Below are positions 36,885-45,255 of a stretch of 64,000 bases of DNA, piece after piece. Position 1 is the stretch's first letter, and every line of letters starts with the position of its first letter. Below the pieces are notes generated by a model. It saw only the letters and a program-made list of their open reading frames with translations. It did no database searches and had not been told where the DNA came from. This DNA comes from Terrimonas_A sp040509495. Its GTDB lineage: Bacteria; Bacteroidota; Bacteroidia; Chitinophagales; Chitinophagaceae. Where the stretch lies: assembly GCA_040509495.1 (NCBI GenBank), contig JBEVKW010000172.1, positions 1-64,000 of the forward strand, in the 5' to 3' direction. The translations under genes and the position numbers were made by a program.

Positions 36885-36960
36885 GAACGCTTCTCTGAAG
36901 CCGATGCATAGTCGAAAACATACGCATAATTCCTGGCTACTGTTGGGTTCAATATTGGTC
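36885..36960 (+). repeat. REP element, copy 3 (divergent)
   Basis: CGCTTC-TCT-GAAGCC is followed by ATGCATA...CATACGCAT and a tail with GGTTC and TTGGTC at the positions of the GAGTTC and TTGGGA blocks. It is more decayed than copies 1 and 2 and has the same orientation. Confidence 0.65.
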
Positions 36961-37033
36961 AGCAAGCGGGACTCAAACTAAACCATGTCCGGGTATCCGC
37001 GATCACCCCGCCAAATTAGCGTCATCGCAAACA

Positions 37034-39316
37034 CTACAACAACTTATCCGGTGTCAATGGAAGATCTCTCACCCGCTTACCCGTCGCATTAAAAACCGCA
37101 TTGGCAATTGCTGCAGACACACCCGTAATCCCGATCTCCCCTATTCCCCTTGCACCTATCGGGGATATATGCGGATCCGGTTTGCCAATAAAATGCACAT
37201 CAATTGGCGGCACATCCAGGTGTACTGGTACATGATAGTCTGCCAGCGTCCTTACTACTGCATTGCCCCAGCGTTTGTCGTATTCGGTTGCTTCCATCAG
37301 TGCGGCGCCGATCCCGAAAATAACGCCGCCGATGATCTGTGAGCGGGCTGTTTTTTCATTCATGATGCGACCAACATCCTGTACACTGGTGAAACGTGTT
37401 ACGCGAATGGTTCCGAAATCTTCATCCACCCATACTTCGGCAAACTGTGCACCGAAGGAATGAAAAGCATGTTGTTTGATATCACTGTTCTGATCAGCAG
37501 GTATTTCACGCGGTGTACAAAGCGCACCGGGAATGGTAAGCCCTGCTCCGGATATGGGCTGAGTGGTTGCACAGGCTTCCATCTCATTTCGTTTTGCACG
37601 CTTCAGGATATCGCTATACGATTCCGATTTATTAGGGTCTGCGGTCACAAATAATTTTCCATCGGCATATCCGAGGTCTTCAGGTTTGCGTCCATTGAGT
37701 TTGGAGGATGGATCGGCGATTGCCAGTGTCGCCAGTTCAGCGCGCAATAGCTTGCAGGCTTCCAGTGCTGCCGGATGGATACTGGCCGTGGTTTGTGATC
37801 CGCCGGCAAGGGGCGAAGGCGGCAATGCGGAATCACCGATCTTCACCTCAATTCTTTCCACGGACACACCGAGCGCATCGCTGGCCGTTTGCGCAAGTAC
37901 GGTATAGGTTCCGGTGCCGATATCAATGGAGGCAGTCAACAGCGTCACATCACCGTTACTCTTCATCACTACTTTAACGGAAGACGCACTGCGTCCTGCG
38001 GGGTATGTAGCCGTTGCCATTCCATAGCCCACCAGGTATTTTCCGTTACGTTTTTGTCTTGGTTCAAGACTTCGTGATGACCATCCGAATCTTTCCGCAC
38101 CAATGCGGTAACAATCAACCAGGAATTCACTGGAGAATTCATGGCCTTTCATCGGATCCTTTGTTGTATGATTTTTTATCCTGAATTCAACGGGATCGAT
38201 CTTTAACTTATAGGCCATCTCATCCATGGCAGATTCCAGTGCGAAAGTCCCGGGTGTTTCGCCGGGTGCACGCATGAAGGTAGGCGTACCACGATTTAAT
38301 TTCGTAACATTATACGTCACCTCACGCAGTGGTGCTTCATACAGCACGAGCGACTGTTTCCCGCTTGGTTCAAAGAATTCGGTCAGGTTGTTATAGGAAT
38401 CTGTGTGATGCCGCATCACGCTCAGTTTGCCGCTTGCATCCGTTCCTAATGCTACGCGCTGTATGGTTGCTGCGCGATGACCGACATTGGTTTGCATCAT
38501 CTGTCGGGTCAGGGCGAGTTTTACCGGTCTGCCCGCAGCTTTGGCCGCCATCGCCACCAGCAATGTATGCAACCACAGGCCTTTGCAGCCAAAGCCACCA
38601 CCGACAAATGGTGCGATCACGCGTACATTCTCCGGCTTCAGACCAAAAAAATAAGCGGCAATGGTACTCGTCAGTCCCACGCCCTGCGTCGCATCATACA
38701 ATGTAAGCTGATCGCTGTTATCCCAAAGCGCAACGGTTGCATGAGGTTCCATTGGATGATGATGTTCAACCGGCGTTGAATAAGTGTGATCCACGCGATT
38801 AGTGGCGCTTGCCAGTGATGCCGCGGCCTTTCCCTCATTCACCTGTGCTTCTTCGCCCATGAACATCTTGGGTTTTTTGCTTTTCAGCAATTCAGTCTTC
38901 AGGTCCGTTGCCCCTTTTTCAGTCGTGTAACGGACTTTTAATTTATACGCAGCTGCACGTGCCTGCTCATAGCTTTCCGCAACTACAACGGCAATGAACT
39001 GTCCGGGGTAATGCACAACATTACTCTGCAGTGGAGGCAGGTTCTCCCCCAGGAATGCCGCGCCGGCTTTCATCTGCGCCTGTATATCGAGTGGTTTTAA
39101 CCTGAATGAGTTCTTATGGCTGATCACGCTGAGTACGCCGGGCTCTTTCTTTACAGCAGCATCATCTATGGAAGCGATCTTTCCTTTTGCGATGGTCGCC
39201 CTTACAGGGAATGCATATGCCATATTTGGCTGATTGAATTCTGCTGAATACGTAGCTTTGCCGCTTACTTTCAGTCGGCCGTCTATCCGGTTGATCGGTT
39301 TACCTGTTTCACTCAT
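37034..39316 (-). CDS. Molybdopterin-binding subunit of xanthine dehydrogenase-family oxidoreductase (YagR/PaoC-like)
   Basis: 760 residues, the length of the large subunit in three-subunit enzymes of the PaoABC type. It has the opening INRIDGRLKVSGKATYSAEF, FVGGGFGCKG (molybdopterin contact), an RAPGETPG loop (equivalent to the substrate-site Arg loop) and the catalytic Glu in GARGIGEIGITG. It oxidises an aldehyde or an N-heterocycle by hydroxylation at the molybdenum centre. It is the third gene of a minus-strand operon with the FAD subunit (35-base gap) and the Tat-signal iron-sulfur subunit. No XdhC-type maturation chaperone is next to it; it may be encoded elsewhere. Confidence 0.95.
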   Translation of the reverse strand: MSETGKPINRIDGRLKVSGKATYSAEFNQPNMAYAFPVRATIAKGKIASIDDAAVKKEPGVLSVISHKNSFRLKPLDIQAQMKAGAAFLGENLPPLQSNVVHYPGQFIAVVVAESYEQARAAAYKLKVRYTTEKGATDLKTELLKSKKPKMFMGEEAQVNEGKAAASLASATNRVDHTYSTPVEHHHPMEPHATVALWDNSDQLTLYDATQGVGLTSTIAAYFFGLKPENVRVIAPFVGGGFGCKGLWLHTLLVAMAAKAAGRPVKLALTRQMMQTNVGHRAATIQRVALGTDASGKLSVMRHHTDSYNNLTEFFEPSGKQSLVLYEAPLREVTYNVTKLNRGTPTFMRAPGETPGTFALESAMDEMAYKLKIDPVEFRIKNHTTKDPMKGHEFSSEFLVDCYRIGAERFGWSSRSLEPRQKRNGKYLVGYGMATATYPAGRSASSVKVVMKSNGDVTLLTASIDIGTGTYTVLAQTASDALGVSVERIEVKIGDSALPPSPLAGGSQTTASIHPAALEACKLLRAELATLAIADPSSKLNGRKPEDLGYADGKLFVTADPNKSESYSDILKRAKRNEMEACATTQPISGAGLTIPGALCTPREIPADQNSDIKQHAFHSFGAQFAEVWVDEDFGTIRVTRFTSVQDVGRIMNEKTARSQIIGGVIFGIGAALMEATEYDKRWGNAVVRTLADYHVPVHLDVPPIDVHFIGKPDPHISPIGARGIGEIGITGVSAAIANAVFNATGKRVRDLPLTPDKLL

Positions 39317-39351
39317 GTGCTTTCTTTTTTTTAGTGAATCGACATTCGTTC

Positions 39352-40371
39352 CTATCCCTGATCCGTTTCATCCTGAAGCCCATAGGCTCCGCCCGCCATT
39401 GCTCCCTGCAATGCGCGGATGATCGCCTTTTTTGCAAGGGCGATCTTAAATTTATTATGTTCAAGCGGCCTTGCCTGTTTCAATTCAGCCTCGGCAGCGG
39501 CTTTGAAATTCTCTTCCGTTGCATCTTTACCTGTCAGCCATTTTTCAGCAATGGATGCTCTCCATGGTTTATGTGCAACACCACCCATCGCAATGCGCAC
39601 CTGGTTGATCCTGCTTCCATTCAGCGACAATGCTGCCGCAACGGAAACGAGTGCAAACGCATACGAAGACCGTTCACGGATCTTGAGGTAATAAGAGTGA
39701 TCTGCCAGGTCGTTTTCCGGAAGCTCTATGGAAGTAATGAATTCTCCCTGCTTCAGTGTATTATCTTTTTCCGGATTGTCACCCGGCAGACGATGATAAT
39801 CACCAAAGGGAATGCTGCGTTTTGTTTGCTGCGCTCCTTCCACATTCACGACAGCGCCGAGTGCGGTTAATGCAACGGCCATGTCTGAAGGAAACACGGC
39901 CACACATTTTTCAGACCATCCTAATATAGCATGATTGCGGTTGATGCCTTTCAATGCCCCGCAGCCGGAACCGGGTTCGCGTTTATTACAGGGCATATCC
40001 ACATCATAAAAGTAAGAACAGCGTGTGCGCTGATTAATATTACCTCCATTGGTCGCCATATTCCTGATCTGTGCGCTGGCACCTGCAAGGATCGCCATTG
40101 ACAGTAGCGGATAGTCCTGGCGGATGGTTTCATGATTGGCGGTATAAGAATTGGTAGCCGTGCTTCCGATCAGCACACCGCCACCCGTCTTTTTGATATC
40201 GGCATATTTCAACCGCGTTATATCGACCAACTCCGTAGGATGCATCACATCTTCCTTCATCAGGTCCACCAGGTTTGTTCCGCCACCCAAAAACCTTGCG
40301 CCAGGATTTGCCGACACCAGGGTAATAGCGTTACCTGCATCAGCAGCTTTTGAAAATTTGAATGCTCTCAT
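39352..40371 (-). CDS. FAD-binding subunit of xanthine dehydrogenase-family oxidoreductase (YagS/PaoB-like)
   Basis: 339 residues from ATG 40371 (MRAFKFSKAADAGNA); the frame is open upstream only across the end of the iron-sulfur subunit gene. FAD site: ARFLGGGTNLVDLMK (first loop) and GASAQIRNMATNGGNI (second). RTRCSYFYDVDMPCNKREPGSGC carries the cysteines that hold an additional 4Fe-4S cluster in PaoB-type subunits. It passes electrons from molybdenum to an acceptor. It sits 19 bases behind the iron-sulfur subunit. Confidence 0.93.
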   Translation of the reverse strand: MRAFKFSKAADAGNAITLVSANPGARFLGGGTNLVDLMKEDVMHPTELVDITRLKYADIKKTGGGVLIGSTATNSYTANHETIRQDYPLLSMAILAGASAQIRNMATNGGNINQRTRCSYFYDVDMPCNKREPGSGCGALKGINRNHAILGWSEKCVAVFPSDMAVALTALGAVVNVEGAQQTKRSIPFGDYHRLPGDNPEKDNTLKQGEFITSIELPENDLADHSYYLKIRERSSYAFALVSVAAALSLNGSRINQVRIAMGGVAHKPWRASIAEKWLTGKDATEENFKAAAEAELKQARPLEHNKFKIALAKKAIIRALQGAMAGGAYGLQDETDQG

Positions 40372-40390
40372 GATAAAATTGCTTGGATGA

Positions 40391-41179
40391 TCAAATAGTA
40401 CCGTCAGCAAATTGCCACAGCTGCGCAACGGCTTTGTTGCCATGAACCTCGCGGATGGCGTCTACAATATTGGGATACGCGCCGCAGCGGCATATATTTC
40501 CGGACATGCGTTCCCTGATCTCTTCATCAGACAGTTTCAGGTTTTTTTCTTTCTTGCGGACATTGCCGGTTACATAACTTGCTTCCCCGTTCTTTGCTTC
40601 ACTGATCAGTGCCACGGCAGAACAGATCTGCCCTGGCGTACAGTAGCCGCATTGAAAGCCGTCATGTTTGATGAATGCAGTTTGCATGGGATGGAGTTCA
40701 TTTCCATCTGCCAGCCCTTCGATCGTGGTAACATGCTTATCTTCACAGGACGCAGCCAGTGTAAGGCAGGAAAGTACACGCCGGTCATCGACCATCACCG
40801 TACACGCTCCGCATTGGCCATGATCACATCCTTTCTTTGAACCTGTTAGTTCAAGACGTTCACGAAGTGTATCGAGCAGGGTCATGCGCGAGTCCACCAT
40901 CAACTGGCGGGTATTGCCATTCACCTTGAACGAAAGATTTACTCCGTTCTCGATCCCGATCGGTGGCGGCGGTGGCGTAGTAATACTGCGGGCCATCAGC
41001 TGCTCGATGCCAAGCAGGTGTGCGGCAAGCAGACCGGTTCCGGTAAAAGTGATGAGTTTAAGGAAGTGGCGTCGTTTGATGCCCGAAGTAATGATCTCAC
41101 TCATTTCATCAGGCATAAGTTCTTCAATGACCTTTCGTTCTTCGACCGTCAGGTCCGGAAACTTGGGTTGATCTTCCAT
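40391..41179 (-). CDS. 2Fe-2S subunit of xanthine dehydrogenase-family oxidoreductase, Tat-exported (YagT/PaoA-like)
   Basis: 262 residues. A twin-arginine motif (KRRHFLKLITFTG, 35-47), preceded by a 34-residue extension, is followed by a hydrophobic stretch. The first cluster uses C118, C123, C126 and C138 (CDHGQCGAC...C); the second uses C177, C180, C230 and C232 (CGYC...CRC). Only this subunit has a signal, so the complex is probably exported as a folded unit, as known for PaoABC. It is the first gene of the three-gene operon, so its upstream region (41180-41465) should hold the promoter. Confidence 0.94.
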   Translation of the reverse strand: MEDQPKFPDLTVEERKVIEELMPDEMSEIITSGIKRRHFLKLITFTGTGLLAAHLLGIEQLMARSITTPPPPPIGIENGVNLSFKVNGNTRQLMVDSRMTLLDTLRERLELTGSKKGCDHGQCGACTVMVDDRRVLSCLTLAASCEDKHVTTIEGLADGNELHPMQTAFIKHDGFQCGYCTPGQICSAVALISEAKNGEASYVTGNVRKKEKNLKLSDEEIRERMSGNICRCGAYPNIVDAIREVHGNKAVAQLWQFADGTI

Positions 41180-41465
41180 GTTGTATGTTTGAGGGATGTT
41201 CTGAAGTTACGGACTTTAAAAACGCGATATTGCTTTTTTAATGATCCAAAGCGGTACATTCAGCGCGGATTCAATGTCTCAAAAAACGGACCATTACAGT
41301 GTGACGATGATCAGCTCAATATTAATTCATCCGGAAAAGGCACTGAACATGATCATAATCTGCAGCGACACATCCTCTGGTGGTAAAGAAACGCTGCGAA
41401 AGATAACTTAGCCTCTCCGTCGGAGCGCTTGCTGCGTTTCGCCTGAGTACCGTTGTACACGAACT

Positions 41466-42116
41466 CTACACGGACACCACAAATATTTTATTGATCCCGA
41501 ATTCGATCAGCAGGTAACCCGGAAACACCTGATCCATCAGGTGACATATCCCCTCGAACAACGCCTTACTTTTTTCAAGATAATTCAGAATAAGATGGCC
41601 GCCAGGTTGCAAACCAGCCTTACATTGTTCCAGGAATGCGGCAGACGAAACAAAACCGGGGACATTCCTTCCCATAAAAACATCGCAAACGATCAGAGGA
41701 TACTGCTCTTGATTCTGCTGCATAAAGATTTGCGCATCGAGGCATACAAGTTCGACCCGGGTCAGGTCATGCGCAGGCATCAGCTCTGCTGCCAGGAGGA
41801 GGATATCATTGTCTATGTCAACCAGCGTATAGGCGGGATGGAATCCCATATCATTGAGGATATGAACGGCACTTGCAAGCCCCGTTCCCAGCACCAGCAC
41901 ATGATGAACACGTGCCAGCTCATGCCGGATCTTTCTGAACGCGCTGCGCAGCGGCCGGTAGCGCTTACCATCGGAATACCATGCATCCTCAGTACCAAGT
42001 TGCCATTGATTACGGTAGAGGTACAGATCTAATACCGGGTGAAGCGGACTTGATCGCTGTTCTATACAAACAGGGTATAAGAAACTGAGCAGCCGTTTAT
42101 AAAAGGGAAGTTTCAA
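41466..42116 (-). CDS. Spermidine synthase-like methyltransferase-fold protein
   Basis: 216 residues. Rossmann-type SAM/decarboxy-SAM motif LVLGTGLASAVHIL, followed by an acidic YTLVDIDND that would bind the ligand ribose. A CLDAQIFM motif and VCDVFMGRNVPG match the spermidine synthase-like group. The N-terminal strands are shorter than in real spermidine synthases, and the substrate proton acceptor motif is not obvious, so it may be another alkyl- or methyltransferase. It stands alone. Confidence 0.78.
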   Translation of the reverse strand: MKLPFYKRLLSFLYPVCIEQRSSPLHPVLDLYLYRNQWQLGTEDAWYSDGKRYRPLRSAFRKIRHELARVHHVLVLGTGLASAVHILNDMGFHPAYTLVDIDNDILLLAAELMPAHDLTRVELVCLDAQIFMQQNQEQYPLIVCDVFMGRNVPGFVSSAAFLEQCKAGLQPGGHLILNYLEKSKALFEGICHLMDQVFPGYLLIEFGINKIFVVSV

Positions 42117-42470
42117 CCGGGGGCACTTTTGGTAACTGAAACATGATGTTGAGAATTCACCCCGACCTGAACAGGTTAGTCAGCTATCTGACGTTCTTCC
42201 GCCACCGATACAGTAGCTGAAATTTGAAACAGATCCGGTTTATCTATGTCTCTGTCCCCAATATCAATGCCAAAGGCGCTTGCTGAAAAGTCCGTTGCAT
42301 ATACCTTGTATACCCGATTCATTACCGTGTGCCGCATAAGAATCCAGTAAGGCGCATGCTTCAACATTCAAACCATTTATTGATTTCCTAAGGAGCGGAT
42401 AAGTGGAAAACGGTCGACGAAGATCCTTGTTCCGACAATCTAATTCCAATGTCGTTTAGTTAGCGGCCCT

Positions 42471-42582
42471 GAAGTAACGCGGCGGGCGCGGCGATACGCG
42501 GAGAGCGCAGCGAAAATACAAGATTTTCTATGGTTGTTTTCGCTGCGTACGCTGCGTATCGTCGCGTCCGCCGCGTTACTTC
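42471..42582. repeat. Large inverted repeat, 46-bp arms, MITE-like
   Basis: The left arm (42471-42516) and right arm (42537-42582) are complementary at 40 of 46 positions; at least two of the mismatches are G-T wobbles. The ends are perfect (GAAGTAACGCGGCGG and the complement CCGCCGCGTTACTTC) and so are the inner 11 bases (CGCAGCGAAAA). The loop is 20 bases and AT-rich. The arms are very GC-rich compared with the surroundings. It resembles a non-autonomous mobile or dispersed palindromic element. Confidence 0.75.
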
Positions 42583-42834
42583 TACGCCAGGCAAACATTA
42601 AGCGGGGGATTTCCTGGAGGCCTCAGTCCGTCACAGGCGGATAAACCGAAGATGCAGTTGGCGCAATGTTCATCGTTTTCAAATCCCCCCGAAAAGAGCA
42701 ATATACAATCTATCACAAAGCGTCTGAAAGATCCCGTCATTATCGATCTTAAAGCCGGGAATTATACGTTAGTGATCACTAAAAATTGAAATGGCTGCAA
42801 TGGTAAAATATTTCCTACTCCTTCGTTTGCCGTT

Positions 42835-43017
42835 TGCCAGAGATCTTTGCTAAAAAGAAATCATCCCGGAAAACTCTTGCTGGTATTGATAAGCTCTTGC
42901 AACAACTTTCTTATCCACTGGCAAATGAGGACCTCGATACGATGAGGAGCCTCGCTGAAGCACTCGCGCATAAAGTGAACGCAAGCACCGAATGTACAGG
43001 CGAATGAATTGCAAGCA
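42835..43017 (+). CDS. Small hypothetical protein, first of an overlapping pair
   Basis: A frame encoding about 60 residues (PEIFAKKKSSRKTLAGIDKL, then a helical stretch NEDLDTMRSLAEALAHKVN) ends with a TGA that overlaps the ATG of the next frame (ATGA). There is no ATG near the N-terminus; a TTG near 42835 is the best start, so the gene may be decayed. No family recognised. The composition is that of a helical soluble protein. Confidence 0.3.
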
Positions 43018-43189
43018 GAACGAGTTAGGCCAGTTGCTTCAAAAACTTTCCAGCGAATGCACACAGGCAACGGCAATGCTGAACCTGGATGATACGTTTC
43101 CTGAACTGAAAACAGTTGTTGATAATATGCACCAGCTCTTTCAACAAATCAGGAAAGCTTGTGAAGGCTCGTTCACCGCAGTTGCGTAG
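43004..43189 (+). CDS. Small hypothetical helical protein, second of an overlapping pair
   Basis: About 61 residues from an ATG that overlaps the previous stop as ATGA; MNCKQNELGQLLQKLSSECT followed by LDDTFPELKTVVDNMHQLFQQI. It looks like two amphipathic helices. The overlap suggests coupled translation with the frame before it. I do not recognise a family. Confidence 0.4.
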   Translation: MNCKQNELGQLLQKLSSECTQATAMLNLDDTFPELKTVVDNMHQLFQQIRKACEGSFTAVA

Positions 43190-43267
43190 AAATACTGCAT
43201 TGGCATGAATGAAGTAGCCTTTATATGACAGTGCAAAAGAAAGATACGATCTTGGTATGAATGGCGC

Positions 43268-43684
43268 TTATTGATTGAACTCGGTTTGAATGTTAATTTT
43301 ACCTTTCAGGATCCGGGAAATGGGACAGTTCTCCGCCACCCGGATCAGCCGCAGCTCCAATTCCTTGTCCAAAATTTGAGGTATGGTGATCTTGCGGTCG
43401 ATGCGCAGAACCATTACATCATTCTCTACCTCGTGCAACATATTGGCCTCTGCTGCGATTTCGGGGATCTCCAGGCCCTTGTGATCGATATACATCCGGA
43501 GTGTGGCCAGCGTACAGGATACAAGGGACGACAGTAACAGCGTGTAAGGATCAGGACCGATATCCTTTCCGCCAAGTTTCTCGGGTTCGTCTGTGATCAG
43601 TACACCATTTCGCCAGTGAATAACCGTTTTGAATTTTTCATTCCCGATCATTCCGTTGACCGGTTTCTCTAATATATATTTCAT
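43268..43684 (-). CDS. OsmC family peroxidase-like protein
   Basis: 138 residues from ATG 43684, which overlaps the GNAT stop as ATGA. OsmC/Ohr fold with the two redox cysteines in SLVSCTLATLRMY and ENCPISRIL. It should reduce organic hydroperoxides or related electrophiles with thiol reductants. It is the last gene of a tightly packed operon with a YjdI-like protein and a GNAT protein. A Crp/Fnr gene lies upstream of that operon, and an operator-like palindrome lies at 44301-44314. Confidence 0.93.
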   Translation of the reverse strand: MKYILEKPVNGMIGNEKFKTVIHWRNGVLITDEPEKLGGKDIGPDPYTLLLSSLVSCTLATLRMYIDHKGLEIPEIAAEANMLHEVENDVMVLRIDRKITIPQILDKELELRLIRVAENCPISRILKGKINIQTEFNQ

Positions 43685-43983
43685 TGATGCCCGTCTTTTT
43701 CCCATACATCCGTGTATTCTGCGGGGTGGCGCCTGAACTGTGCGTTCACATACGGGCAAAGCGGTATGATCTTCAATTCTTTCTCCCGCGCATAACTCAC
43801 CAGTTGTTGAAGCAATAATTTTGCAAAGCCACGCCCTTCAAACTCCGGTGATACTTCAGTGTGAAATACCGTCAGTCGGCCTTCACTAATAGCAATGTCC
43901 ATTTTTCCGGCGTTGATGTTATCTGTAAAGAGTTGAACCTCGCCGTACACGCCCCCGTTTAAAACTACCGTTGTTGTCTCCAT
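43681..43983 (-). CDS. Small GNAT N-acetyltransferase (YjdJ-like)
   Basis: 100 residues, the size of YjdJ-like acetyltransferases that occur next to YjdI. Acetyl-CoA site VSPEFEGRGFAKLLLQQLVSYA, then CPYVNAQFRRHPAEYTDV near the end, a hallmark of this short family. The start shares one base with the end of the upstream gene, and its own stop overlaps the OsmC start. The acetyl acceptor is unknown. Confidence 0.93.
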   Translation of the reverse strand: METTTVVLNGGVYGEVQLFTDNINAGKMDIAISEGRLTVFHTEVSPEFEGRGFAKLLLQQLVSYAREKELKIIPLCPYVNAQFRRHPAEYTDVWEKDGHQ

Positions 43984-44216
43984 TATCCTTTCGCTTGAGT
44001 TTCGTCAACATGATATTGAATGGTCAATGCCCCGGACGGGCACCTGGCTACCTGGTCGATCAGCTCTTGTGTTGTTGCATTTTCCGGCCGTATCCAGGGG
44101 CGTGCCCTCGGGTCATACACCTGGGGTAGCGTCTTCACACAAACACCGGAATGAGTACATACTTTCGGTTTCCATAAGATAGTTATTTCCCCGTTATAAT
44201 ATTTGATTGTTTCCAT
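43983..44216 (-). CDS. YjdI-like iron-sulfur protein
   Basis: 77 residues with cysteines C20, C26 and C59 in KVCTHSGVCVKTL and VARCPSGAL, the pattern of the YjdI/Fer4_19 family. It is the first gene of a three-gene operon in which every stop overlaps the next start. A weak -7-like element (CAAATTTC on the plus strand, 44246-44253) and the palindrome at 44301-44314 lie upstream. Confidence 0.92.
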   Translation of the reverse strand: METIKYYNGEITILWKPKVCTHSGVCVKTLPQVYDPRARPWIRPENATTQELIDQVARCPSGALTIQYHVDETQAKG

Positions 44217-44300
44217 ATCGTGCTTCCTTTAAAAAAAATGACAGGCAAATTTCTGTCACGGAACTATAACAGGAAGATGATATTTCTCAGCAAAATCAGT

Positions 44301-44318
44301 AGATAAATGTCTACGTTA
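44301..44318. promoter_or_regulatory. Crp/Fnr-type palindrome TAGATAAATGTCTA plus CGTT
   Basis: TAGATA-AA-TGTCTA (44301-44314), one mismatch from a perfect palindrome, followed by CGTT. The same site, perfect and also followed by CGTT, recurs at 45093-45110. It is 85-98 bases upstream of the YjdI start, on the far side of the Crp/Fnr gene from the other copy. Confidence 0.6.
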
Positions 44319-44340
44319 TGGGCTGTAAAAACAAAGGCAG

Positions 44341-44925
44341 TTATTTCAGATGGTGCTGACGTTTGACACGGCTTAACGTGTCTTTATTCACACCGAGATA
44401 GGACGCGATGATATGCTGCGGAAAACGCACCAGAAGTTCAGGATAGCATTCGATAAAATCGGTATATCGCTTATCTGCGGTAGAACTGATCGCCGAGGTA
44501 AGCCGACGGTTGTTGGCCATCTGATTGCGCTCGTCCAGCTTCATTTTCATTTCACGGAAGGCCGGCACTTTATTCTGAAGTTCGATCGTCCATTCTTTGG
44601 TAATGCAAAGCAGTTCGCAGTGCTCCCAGGCTTCGATGTGATACTGGCTTGGCGTGAGCATTACAAAGCTTTCCCGGTCACCCATCCACCACTCTTCAAC
44701 GCCGAGCCTGACAATGTGTTCGATACCCTTGTCATCCACTGAATACATCCGCATGGCACCTTTGACGATAAATGCAAAATACTTACAACGATTACCGGCC
44801 TGTAACAAAAATTGCCTCTTTCTTAATTTGGATGGCGTAAAAGCCTGCATGATCAATGCTTTTTCGTCTTCGGAAAGCGGGTCAGCACTGAATTTCTGCA
44901 GGTATTCAAAAAAAGCGTCGTACAT
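44341..44925 (-). CDS. Crp/Fnr family transcriptional regulator 1
   Basis: 194 residues from ATG 44925 (MYDAFFEYLQKF); ATG 44943 is also possible. An N-terminal cyclic-nucleotide-type beta roll (GNRCKYFAFIVKGAMRMY) is followed by a long helix and a short helix-turn-helix, IIASYLGVNKDTLSRVKRQH. At the position of FNR E209 it has Asp (KDTLSR). No iron-sulfur cysteines. An exact -7 element TATATTTG (44971-44978, minus strand) lies upstream. Palindromes TAGA-N6-TCTA lie on both sides of the gene, in front of the YjdI operon and of the isochorismatase gene, and are its likely targets. Confidence 0.92.
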   Translation of the reverse strand: MYDAFFEYLQKFSADPLSEDEKALIMQAFTPSKLRKRQFLLQAGNRCKYFAFIVKGAMRMYSVDDKGIEHIVRLGVEEWWMGDRESFVMLTPSQYHIEAWEHCELLCITKEWTIELQNKVPAFREMKMKLDERNQMANNRRLTSAISSTADKRYTDFIECYPELLVRFPQHIIASYLGVNKDTLSRVKRQHHLK

Positions 44926-44970
44926 ATCAGCCTCGCGTATCATCTAATGATTAATTATTTTGAACGTTGG

Positions 44971-44978
44971 CAAATATA
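44971..44978 (-). promoter_or_regulatory. Bacteroidota -7 promoter element
   Basis: TATATTTG on the minus strand matches the Bacteroidota consensus TAnnTTTG exactly, 28 bases upstream of ATG 44943. No good -33 TTTG element is seen, so the support is partial. Confidence 0.5.
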
Positions 44979-45092
44979 CGATTTGACGAAGGTTTTTTCC
45001 GCCTGGCGCGCAATGGCAACCACCTAAGCATTGAAAATGTTCTGATTACGGCGTATCGACTTTCAACTTACAAGGCGGCTCGCAGCATTTGA

Positions 45093-45110
45093 TAGACACT
45101 TGTCTACGTT
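45093..45110. promoter_or_regulatory. Crp/Fnr-type palindrome TAGACACTTGTCTA plus CGTT
   Basis: Perfect palindrome TAGACA-CT-TGTCTA (45093-45106) followed by CGTT, about midway between the divergent Crp/Fnr 1 gene and the isochorismatase gene. The second copy is at 44301-44318. Confidence 0.65.
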
Positions 45111-45255
45111 TTTTTGCGACATACATCATCTTCCTGCTGTAGCAGGAATTTGACATTTGCTTTCTCAAAGCAGGTAAAGATCATCCTTAGGTCCAGGCAA
45201 GCTATTGTCTTTGAACGTCGTATTAATTCATCATTAACTATACAATTATCAGAAC

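Larger units (their letters stand above)
42117..43267. other. 1.15-kb gene-poor stretch with large hairpin and possible remnants
   Basis: No clear gene before 42870. On the minus strand 42176-42449, two short frames in different phases (KVYATDFSASAFGIDIGD and LNVEACALLDSYAAHGN) read like a frame-shifted remnant. On the plus strand about 42608-42789, a frame ends in DPVIIDLKAGNYTLVITKN before a stop and may be the end of a decayed gene. A large inverted repeat (42471-42582) separates the two. Two overlapping small frames follow at 42835-43189. Confidence 0.4.
44944..45255. other. Divergent region between Crp/Fnr 1 and isochorismatase genes
   Basis: No gene. It holds the -7 element at 44971-44978, the palindrome at 45093-45110, and a perfect hairpin TTCCTGC-TGTA-GCAGGAA at 45131-45148. 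Confidence 0.5.

Noticed and set aside
40372..40443. Upstream start of the FAD subunit
   Set aside because: The extra 24 residues are the end of the iron-sulfur subunit gene in another frame; the family begins at MRAFKF.
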